NCBI GenBank assembly: GCA_030159075.1
Contig: BROG01001154.1
Coordinates: 51,836-115,835 of the forward strand
Source: Atrina japonica
Lineage: Eukaryota; Mollusca; Bivalvia; Pterioida; Pinnidae
Reading direction: 5' to 3'
DNA length: 64,000 bases
Shown: piece after piece, positions 28,621-64,000 of the stretch
Numbering within the stretch: the first letter of the stretch is position 1
Layout: each line of letters begins with the position of its first letter
The notes under the pieces: model-generated
Told to the model about the DNA's origin: nothing
Seen by the model: the letters and a program-made list of their open reading frames with translations, nothing else
The model's database searches: none
Translations under genes and position numbers: made by a program

Positions 28621-29689
28621 CACATGAAGAAGTAAATATTCCTCTCCGTCCAGTTACATCCGCTGTTAATCTGTAGGGATACTACGATAACAACATCGAT
28701 AAACACACAAACAAGTAAATACATTTAATATTAATAATCACATCTACCAATAAGCGAATGTAGAAAAGGTCTCTTTCACTTATCGCTGTATGTAGAATCA
28801 AACTATCATTTTTTCTTCTGAACTGGTTTGACACCCGTAACAAATGTTATGAAATTCGACTAACTTTGGCGAAAATGTGATGTATCACTAAGTATTCATG
28901 AGATGATGAACCAGAGCGACAATTGTCTTATATTATACCTCTTCATAAATTCTAGCGATTTCATTGGACAATAAACGTTGAGTATTTTCCACAGTCTCGG
29001 TCATTCCAGGGTTATATTCAGCAGAGTGATATTCAATAAAAATATCACATGCGCAGAAATGGACGCGCGTACGGTTCGTTTCTTTTTCCTATGTAGTAAT
29101 TAGGTGAAACCTCTAAATGAGTTATGTAACATACATTTCTTCGACGCAGACTGGAACCGACAGAAACAACAACCGATATTAAATGATTTGACAGAGTTGA
29201 TATATTATTATCAAATATATTTGCTGAAGTCAGCCAAACAGACATGCTCGCTTGAGGCTTAAGATTCAAAATCAAAATTCAAAAAGTTGAAGTAAGCTAC
29301 ATGAACTGAATAGCATTAATTTTACATTTTAAATTATTTATATCTTATTATATTGATATTTGTTTTTGATCCTTTTTTGTATAGAAACATTATGCAAAGA
29401 ACAGTTCTTGAAAAGATATTTAAACACAAATGTCTCCAAAAAAAAAATTAAGTACACAAAATGGATTTTGTTTAAAACATAGCAAAATAAATTCCCGTAT
29501 GCGTTAAAAAGACGATACAAAATGTAAAACCATAACTGCATTGATACAATTTGCATGTAGCCTTTGATTTGATAATATAAAATGCAAAAACCACCGTCAT
29601 GTAGCGATTTACTGGGCAGTATGATATGCAAATCCATAGCCATGTTGAACTAATTACCAAACAGCGCTAATTGGAATAAATACAGAATC

Positions 29690-30375
29690 ATAACCGTACC
29701 GAAATAATTACCAAGTATCTATTGATTGGGCAATATAAAATAATAACCATACTAAAATAATTACCAAGTATCTATTGATTGGGCAATATAAAACCATGTC
29801 CGTACTGAACTAATTACCAAGTATTTATTGATTGGGCAATATAAAATCATGACCGTACTGAAATTATAACGAAGTATCTGTTGACAGTATAAATTCATAA
29901 ACGTACAGAAATAATTACCAAGTATCTATTGATTGGGCAATAAAAAATAATAACCATATTGAAATAATTACCAAGTATCTATTGATTGGGCAATATAATA
30001 TAATGACCGTACTGTATTAATTACCAAGTATCCATTGATTTGGCAATATAAAATCATGACCGTACTGAAATAGTTACCAAGTTAATATTGATTAGGCAAT
30101 GGAAAATCATTATCGGACTGAAATAATTACCAAGTATCTATTGATTGGGCAATATAAGGTAATGACCGTACTGAAATAATTAAATCGTATCCATTGATTG
30201 GGCAATATAAAATTATAACTGTACTGAAATAATTATTAAGTATCCATTTATTGGGCAATATAATACATAACCGTACTGTTAGAATTACCAAGGGTCCATT
30301 GATTAGGCAATATAAAATTATAACTGTACTGAAATACTTAACAGGTATCCATTGCTCGAGACATATAAAATGCAA
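29690..30375. repeat. Degenerate tandem array, unit about 55-60 bp
   Basis: About twelve copies of TTACCAAGTATCTATTGATT, GGGCAATATAAAATCATGAC and CGTACTGAAATAA, diverged from each other; older than the other arrays here. Confidence 0.88.
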
Positions 30376-32956
30376 AAATAACCAATGAAACACTTATCAT
30401 TTAACCATTGATTGGATATTTTATAAAGTCACTGCCCAACGGGAATATTTACCGTTGATTTATATTGCATAGCCTTCGCAGCAGCGAAATACTGCAACAT
30501 CTAAAAATAAATCATTTTCAAATGAATGTTGTATTATTAGATTTCATTTAAAGTTTCTAAATACTGTAAATCCGGGCATTTTTGTGGGACTTTAATTTCG
30601 CAATATACAAGTTCTAAAATTATTCAGGAGATGATGTCATACTTCATTACACGATTATTTTATTTTTGTGACAGCTCTCGAAAAATTACATGTAAATAAA
30701 ATTCTCGCGAATAAAACCGAATATACAGTATATTGTATTCATTATTTAATCCTCATGTATCCATTATTCTTAACTAAGGCTATTGAGCCACTGAAGTCAC
30801 ATTTTAACCCGTCCTTTCCAAACAATTGTGAAATCCACTGTCGGAATTGAGAAGACTATGATTTAAAATGCTACAATAATTTTTTATGCAATATTAACTT
30901 GTTCACCCCTAAATTATAACAGTAGACCATAATGCTTACTGACTTGGGCGAGTCCAAATGTGACCACAAGGATTGACAAGTAAATAAGGAGTTCCAGTAA
31001 ATGTTTTACTGGTCTAATCTATTCACACAATTGCCGTGCACAAATCTGGGAAATCTATTCATAGATAGTCTTGCACATATTTGAAAAATAATGGTAGTGT
31101 ATGCAGAATTTTAACCCCTTGAACCCAACGTTTCTAGATAGTATCACGGTAGTTTTAATAGAATTATCCTTTACCACAGTGATGTGAACAGAATTTTAGT
31201 TAGGTAAGATCAATGTTTCCCATATGTGGCCTCAATAATCAGATGGTAGAGTGCCAGATTTTCAACACCAAGGTCCTTGGTTTGATCCCCGATCATGAGA
31301 GATTTTCAGAGGTAAGTTTTCATCTCCTGTCCGCACAGCTCTAGGCCTATATGGAGGGAAAACGGACTGGGATATGCAGTTTGATTAACTTCGTCAGACT
31401 AAACAAGTGAAGTGGCAATTTAAAAGCCGTTGGAAATAGGGACCACTCAAGCAAGGACAAAAACACACATACTGTACATCTCTTTCCCCGCCTCTCACGG
31501 GAATGAGTGGCAAGGGCTTTAAGTAGTTACACTGCTCGTTAAATCAAGCAAGCTTTGAGAGCACAAAATACAAGATAAACTCAAGCTACTGAAAAAAACA
31601 ATTCACTTTATTTTAAATGAAGCACATATAAAAAAAATCTTGATGACATTTTGAATTTTAAAAATAATATGAAGAGATGCTTACACCTCCACGGCACCTA
31701 CATACAAAATGTAACATTTCAGGAAAAGAAAGAATTCAAGTCTCTTTCTGAAATACATTTGTTATGTGGAAAAGTTTAATAGTTCACTAAAAGGAGATTG
31801 GTGGTGGTTTTTCAACAGGTATATAGGCACTGCGATTTATCCTCCATTATAGAAAAAGAGAGAGCCAAAGAGACTTTACTGGTTTCATGATTCCAAAATC
31901 CATTTCATAGTAACAACGTTTGGGTTTAAAATAATAATCAATAAACAATTTTTAATGAGACAAAGCAAAGCGATGAATCATCATTTACATAATCAATTTC
32001 ACCTTATCAAAGACAGCAAGAAGCTACCACAAGTTAATGTTATAACCTAAATCTTTGAAATTACTTCAGGATTGTTTTTCATTTTTGAAAAAAAAATGTA
32101 CATGTAATGGCTCATGGGAAAAATTGTGCAGCATGAATGAAAAACAATCTTTATATTTATATATACATGTATCACCATTTCCTGTAACACTGTTGTCAAC
32201 TGGACTTGACATTCATTCTATATAAATGACTTTGCGGGGGGAGTTTTCATATGACGTAACAGCTGAACAGCTGAGAGACATAAGAAGTAGTTCTCTTTCC
32301 TTCCCCGAAATACTAAATAGAATTAAGGTTTAATTTCTTTTTTTGTATCATTTTGAAAGAAGTGATATGAAAAACCTAGAATATTTATTCTCAGACTTGG
32401 TTTGTAATTAATAATATTTTACCACTCTGTGATGGAGGGTTGAATTTGTCAGAAAAGAATAGCCATCACTAATGGCGGCAGCCATGTGGTTGACAACACA
32501 CAGTTTTACAACAAATTCTCATTTGAATTCTGATATTCTATCAAAGTAATATACCACAGAACGTTTGAGTGTGACGCACTAAAAGAGACTTTTCTTAATT
32601 ATTTTTACCAATCAGCTGGGAAATGCTGTGATGACTGTTACACAAGTATTTCAGCTTAAATTTACTAGCAAATCCACCAAACCAATTAAAATAAGACAAA
32701 TGCAATTTTATGTTGTGAAATAACTTATATTGGCATGTTTAAAAGTTAATTATCAACACATTCGTTTAAAAAACTATAAATCTTATAAAGCCATGTGTTA
32801 ACTGTCATATATAATATCCCGTCCACACTCCCATTACTGCGAATCCCATGTGTACTACTTATGTTCGGCATTGACATTGTAGGCTGTGAGAAAACAAGAG
32901 GTATACTACAGACAAATTACGATTGTAATTATGAAGCAAACTTTCATTTCTGTGAA
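30376..32956. other. Intergenic, one SINE only
   Basis: Apart from the SINE at 31214-31560 I see no coding or repeat structure worth naming. Confidence 0.55.
31214..31560 (+). mobile_element. tRNA-derived SINE, family 3
   Basis: tRNA-like head with CAGATGGTAGAGTGCC (A box) and CCTTGGTTTGATCCCC (B box), then an unrelated body including CTCCTGTCCGCACAGCTC and CTCTCACGGGAATGAGTGGC. Confidence 0.65.
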
Positions 32957-33142
32957 TCGTGGTTCTGATCGTAACATGACCTAGATCTATGATATGGGTC
33001 TGTACGTACTACATACGTAGTATACAGCAGTCCCGTGTTTCTGATTTCTTTCTGTGATTTTTGTTTGTTTTGTGGTAATGTTTGACTTTTAAGAATAAAT
33101 AAATTAAAAATAAATAAATAAATAATCTGTGATATTCTATTC

Positions 33143-33148
33143 TTTATT
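33143..33148 (-). promoter_or_regulatory. Candidate polyadenylation signal for SPPL2
   Basis: AATAAA on the minus strand about 880 bases after the SPPL2 stop codon. The same hexamer, with matching surroundings, occurs at 16840-16845 in a duplicate of this region. Position alone suggests the role. Confidence 0.3.
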
Positions 33149-33539
33149 GAATCGTGTTGAAATTTCAGAGAGAAGACTGGTCTGATAAATAGATAGAAAG
33201 GGTTTCCTAGATATTCACATATTTCTCTGTCAAAAAGTAAAGTGGTTAACACTCGGATCACGTGACAACCTACACCTTCTTTTACCAAATGCACATGCAA
33301 TTGCTCTATATACTTGCAATGAAGGAGATTACAGTAAGTATGTAAATATTATGGATTATATAGCCAAGAGTTACACTAATACAAAATACGTTATAACTTA
33401 AAAAAGTATACGCGATCAAAGTTCAAGATTATCTTCACAAAAACATTACTACATGAAAACAACAACAAAAAATGTATACAATAATGACCATGGTAAAAGA
33501 AGTATTTTTTCATCAGAATCACTTTAATTACATTTTAAC

Positions 33540-33960
33540 AAGAAGCCGCTTAAGTGGCAAACCCAAATTGCAAAGCAATACATCTGGAGTATGAATTTCA
33601 AGGCGAAAGGTCAAGGTCAAAATGAAGCTTATAGACAACCAGTGTCGCCATATTTAATCTTCCAAGTTAAGTTACAATCTTATATGCTCTAAACATTTTT
33701 ATCACAACTGATCATTTAGCTACACGTAAACCAAGTCGTCAATGCATATAGAGAAGACAGATAGACAGTCAGGACAGATGTAGTCAATACAAAGATTGGT
33801 CTATGCTTTGTAATCCGGCCAAACTTATGTGAGCTTCTTATCAGTTAACAAAGTGGTCAATGCATACAGACAGACAGATAGACAGCCAGACAGCCAAAGT
33901 CAAGTCATAGATTGATATTGGATTTGCAATCCAGCCAAAAATATGTGAACTGTTTATCCT
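33540..33960. repeat. Dispersed bivalve-type repeat with (ACAG)n stretches
   Basis: AAGAAGCCGCTTAAGTGGC, AAGGTCAAGGTCAAAATGAA and two GACAGATAGACAGnCAG stretches. Related sequence with GACAGACAGACAGACG and GGTTCAGGTGAGCTAAAA lies at 34262-34510, and another at 57180-57290. Confidence 0.55.
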
Positions 33961-34027
33961 GATATAACAAACAAAATCACAGATCTAGGATTTTGCGTCG
34001 TTTATGAGACGATAACGGCAAACCTAG

Positions 34028-60620
<26,593 letters not shown>

Positions 60621-62317
60621 TTTCTGGTTAAAGCAACATCCTTCCTTCCTTTTGCCAGTTTCGGTTTTAATGGATAAGCCTTACTGTGACTTGGATCATC
60701 GTGAGGTATATAAAACAAAACTGATTCGGATCTCTGAATGAAATTATTTCCGGAAATAATCACATTTACCGTAAATAAAATATCATTAAAACTGAAGAAA
60801 AATTAAGAAAGATATACACATGGTTTACATTATTATCACAAATTTTGCCATTTTTTAAAAACACAGATTGGTATGTTACTGCAATACATCTGTGCATTTA
60901 AATCGATAAAGCGATTTACCGAAACACTAAAATCAGCGTTAAATAAAGCTTTATATACCACTGCTAAAATGACAACAACAAGATACAAATGTTGTAATTT
61001 ATTTTGTTGAATATGTTAAAATGTAATTTGTAACATGACTTATGTGTACTTATGGATTAAATAAATTTCCTGCGAAATACACTAGGTTTATACTGAATTT
61101 TTTCAGTGGCGGATTCAAGGTGGCGTAAGGGGCGTACCACTCCCCCCTCTGGATGCCAAAGTGTAGATGTCTGTACAGTAATAATCATCACAAAAGCCCA
61201 GAAAATAACAAAAATGTTTAAAACCTATATAATTTTAACAAAAAGTTGGAAAATTAATAAAAATCAATTAGCCAAATTTTCGCGCCTCGCTACGTGCCCC
61301 CCGTATGAAATATTGCCTCACAATTAATCCAACACTTAGAAACATGTACAGTGAAGAGGAGAGTGTCGTCGAAAGTTGATAAAATAGGTGTAAAACCTTT
61401 CATTTTTCTATAAAAAGTCGAAAAATTAAAGACAAATTTCCCCAAAAAATTCGTGGCTCGCTGCGCTCGGCGACTTTTTATATTTAAGATTTACACCACT
61501 CCAACTTGAAATCATCACTCTACTATTGATGATGTATGCATTGTATAAACAGTTTTGATTTTAGTTTAAATTTTAATTTTTAACGAAGAGGCTATAAACG
61601 AGTTTAATTAATGTCCCCAGCCTCAAATCTAACACCTCTTAAAACCACCATGTGATTTCCTTCCTACACCACTGCATAAAGAACGCACCATTTTCACGCG
61701 CATGACGTTTTGTCACAGTCCCCCCCCCCCCCCCCCCCCCCCCAACAAAATAGGTAGCCCATTCTTTGAAAATTCCTGGATCGGCCTCTGGCTTTATCAT
61801 AAAATCATATAAAGTTAGTTAAGCCTTTAAAAGTATTGAGTTCATTTGGTAATTTTGGGCCCAAAATTGGGAAAATCATCTGACTTCTAGTATTTTATTA
61901 CATCTTCGAAAAGGTTACGTCATATTGACTCTGTCTCGTTTATTAATCATATATCGTATTTTTAACGTTATACACGGTGGGTATCATCTACCATGCTTAA
62001 CTCATGAAACCATGTATATGGGATGACACAGCTCGAAATCTGATTGGATGAAGACCATGAGACACAAACTATTATCATTTCAGAGTTTTTGATAAATCAT
62101 AGAGTACCAAATCGCGGGAAGCAAATTTCATATTACCGGTATATTTAGCTAAGCAGAAAAATTGTAGATCTTGATGTTAGCCGCGCCAACAGAAGTTACG
62201 TCACTTTATTTCCCATGACGTCATTTATGTAGCCATTGGCAGTGTAGTTTGTCTTTTGTGACATAAGCTACCTTGGCTTCGGTAGGTAAATTTTCTAGAG
62301 AAATTGGCACTAAAACA
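60621..62317. other. SPPL2 upstream region
   Basis: Expected to hold the 5' untranslated region and promoter of SPPL2. The minus strand just upstream of the ATG is purine-rich (GGCAAAAGGAAGGAAGGATG). No convincing core promoter element was found; the C24 run and an AT-rich background are the only landmarks. Confidence 0.45.
61720..61743. repeat. C homopolymer of 24 bases
   Basis: Uninterrupted C run about 1.1 kb upstream of the SPPL2 start codon. Confidence 0.9.
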
Positions 62318-62560
62318 GATATTTGGTAAGAGCGTCCTGCTAATGTTCGAAAGGTCCTTGGTTCGATTCCCGCACACCCCATGCTTAATTTGACACACAG
62401 CAATGATAACTCATTCGGCCATTGTCTCGTGGATTTCTGAGATCAGAAACCTTGTTAACTTAAGGTCGGGAGGGGAGGGGTGTAGTAAACAGCTGGTAGT
62501 GGTAGTAAAGTGTGACTCCTACTACAGCACATAGCCAAAAGTGGGCTAACTATCGCCATT
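62318..62560 (+). mobile_element. tRNA-like SINE or tRNA pseudogene
   Basis: TTTGGTAAGAGCGTCCTGC (A-box-like) and CTTGGTTCGATTCCCGCAC (B box) spaced as in a tRNA. The folded stems are poor and the body continues for about 200 bases. Confidence 0.5.
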
Positions 62561-62754
62561 TACCTGTAGCTCTCCATTTTAATCAACGTTTTTCAAATAC
62601 CTGCCAAAAAGTAATGCTTGCATCAATGCTTGTCAAAATTCACATATATCTATTTATAACAAAAATCTAATTATCGTCATCATCACCTGATATTAGTTTT
62701 AAACTCATTTGAAGATGAAGTGACGCTGTGAATTTGTTTCTTAATTTTTTATGT

Positions 62755-63504
62755 CATGCGCACGAGATAGTTATGTCGTACACACGACTTAATTAGCCAA
62801 TAGCAAACGTTTCCCAGAGATTTTTAGTGTTTAATAAAGGTTATTGATACCCTTCATAGTTTAAAAAATGTCCATGACCTAACCAGGGGCGGGGTGGGGG
62901 AACTAGATAATTCCTATGGGAACTCTTGCCACTTCAGAGATCTTGCAGAATAAATATCTGATTTAGCAAGAGTTCCCAATGATATTTGGGACTAGGGTGC
63001 TTCAGCAACCCCTAATAATTTTATTGAAATTAAAAAATTATCATGGATGTTAAAGTTTTTGCAACTTTGTATAATTCCTTTTCATTGTTATACAGTACTC
63101 GTGGATCATATATAATGTACGCAATACAAAATACGTGTATAACGAAGTGTTCACAAGGCGGAAGTAGACTAGTTGTTCGTATTTTATTGTTTTCTGTAAC
63201 TGTTACCCCCTCCCTTTCAAGTAAACGTTATTAATCATTTCAATTATCCTTTAAATTTCATCGAAATCCGTCTGACATAAGAAGATTATTCGCAGTATAC
63301 ACATTGTCTGAAAAAATATAGTTTAACTGTAAGACGGATGTCGATGGGAGATGTTTGCTATTGGCTAATTTAGTCGTGCGCACGACACCAAAAATAGGAA
63401 AAAACATTAAGTTGTGCGCACGACATAAAAATGGGAGACAAAAATATAAAGTCGAGCGCACGACATATTTTTTTTTAGGAAAAAGATATTAAGTCGTGCG
63501 CGAG
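62755..63504. repeat. Scattered array of the palindrome GTCGTGCGCACGAC
   Basis: Perfect at 63373-63386; one-base variants at 63411-63424 and 63451-63464; half at 63493-63504; a relative, GTCGTACACACGAC, at 62775-62788. Spacing in the main group is 38, 40 and 42 bases. CpG-rich in an AT-rich setting. Confidence 0.85.
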
Positions 63505-63546
63505 ATAAAAAAAAATCACATGTCCCTTCCATACTTCCGCACAATG

Positions 63547-63970
63547 CCTTTGGTATTATGTTTATAATATTTACAACGACTGGGTCGTTGCCACAGCTAA
63601 TTGGCCCGATGGTACACATAAGCCGAGTACCTGGTATTTCGATAGCAGTTGATTATAATAATTCGAAATGATAGCTCCGTTTAAACTATAAACTTCTAAA
63701 AGGTTAAGATAATCAACTTTTTGCAGTGGTTAAGTACAAGTACTAGTTTAAGAAGAATTTGAGAATATATTAATTTCTATGGAAACGCTGGGTAAAGCCA
63801 AAGGAATTTATGTGTCCCAGTTACCCAGTGTTTTCTCAGAAATTAGGAAAACGTTTAGGTTATTATTATTATTATTATTATTTTTGGCCTTGTATGATAC
63901 CACTTTCTGTTTTGGAGCTGAACTTATGAAATCGTGTGGACAAAAAACGATCATCTCAAGTGAGCATTTG
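63547..63970 (+). mobile_element. Hammerhead-bearing retroelement unit, copy B
   Basis: Begins with the sequence that follows the ribozyme in copy A (CTTTGGTATTATGTTTATAA) and ends with a decayed ribozyme (CTTATGAA, ACAAAAAACG, then CTCAAGTGAGC). It is therefore bounded like one monomer of a tandem ribozyme repeat. It contains a (TTA)n run at about 63860-63882. Confidence 0.5.
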
Positions 63971-64000
63971 TTTTGGCCGTTAGTAGTTATAGGCAGCTCT

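Noticed and set aside
60700..60720. TATATAAA motif near the SPPL2 start
   Set aside because: It reads as a TATA box on the plus strand, the wrong strand for SPPL2, and no plus-strand gene follows.
62221..62403. 60-codon minus-strand frame
   Set aside because: It overlaps a tRNA-like SINE head; it reads the complement of the B box and flank.

Overview
This is a 64 kb piece of an animal nuclear genome, almost certainly from a bivalve mollusc. Three things point there: split genes with GT-AG introns; AT-rich sequence crowded with microsatellites, minisatellites and tRNA-derived SINEs whose tails read GACGTTAAACAACAATAAAC; and an intronless reading frame of the Mab-21/cGAS-like type that is greatly expanded in bivalves. 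The species cannot be named from sequence alone. Nothing suggests a prokaryote, and most long open frames here are translations of simple repeats.

Layout. 1-17.4 kb has no convincing host gene. It holds SINEs, a palindromic MITE at 4.4 kb, several minisatellites, long (AT)n tracts, a Penelope-like GIY-YIG endonuclease remnant (11.3-11.5 kb, minus), a hammerhead-ribozyme relic (14.1 kb, minus) and a broken reverse transcriptase (15.0-16.0 kb, plus) with a small internal inversion. 17503-19515 (plus) is a 670-codon Mab-21-domain/cGAS-like nucleotidyltransferase whose ATG directly follows a splice-acceptor-like sequence. 19.5-33 kb is again repeats: a (TAG)n block, SINEs, a two-part minisatellite at 25.2-26.5 kb and a degenerate tandem array at 29.7-30.4 kb.

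34028-60620 (minus) is a complete gene for a signal peptide peptidase-like 2 (SPPL2) intramembrane aspartyl protease. I rebuilt it by eye as 15 coding exons, 1698 nt and 565 residues, with every junction in phase. It has a signal peptide, a PA domain, the YD, GFGD and PAL active-site motifs, and an acidic dileucine tail. Its introns carry much of the local repeat DNA. Two intronic tandem arrays are copies of the gene's own exon-intron junctions: a 64-68 bp unit repeating the exon 7 acceptor, and short and 33 bp units repeating the exon 3 donor. A small DNA transposon fragment carrying a foreign exon sits in intron 4.

60.6-64 kb, upstream of SPPL2, has simple repeats, a tRNA-like SINE, an array of the CpG-rich palindrome GTCGTGCGCACGAC, and a copy of a ribozyme-bearing retroelement unit. 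The best-preserved hammerhead of that family is at 59.49-59.53 kb, inside SPPL2 intron 1.

The two genes are unrelated in mechanism. The Mab-21/cGLR protein is a candidate cytosolic nucleic-acid sensor; SPPL2 acts in endolysosomal membranes. A sequence of about 330 bp upstream of the first recurs just beyond the 3' end of the second.
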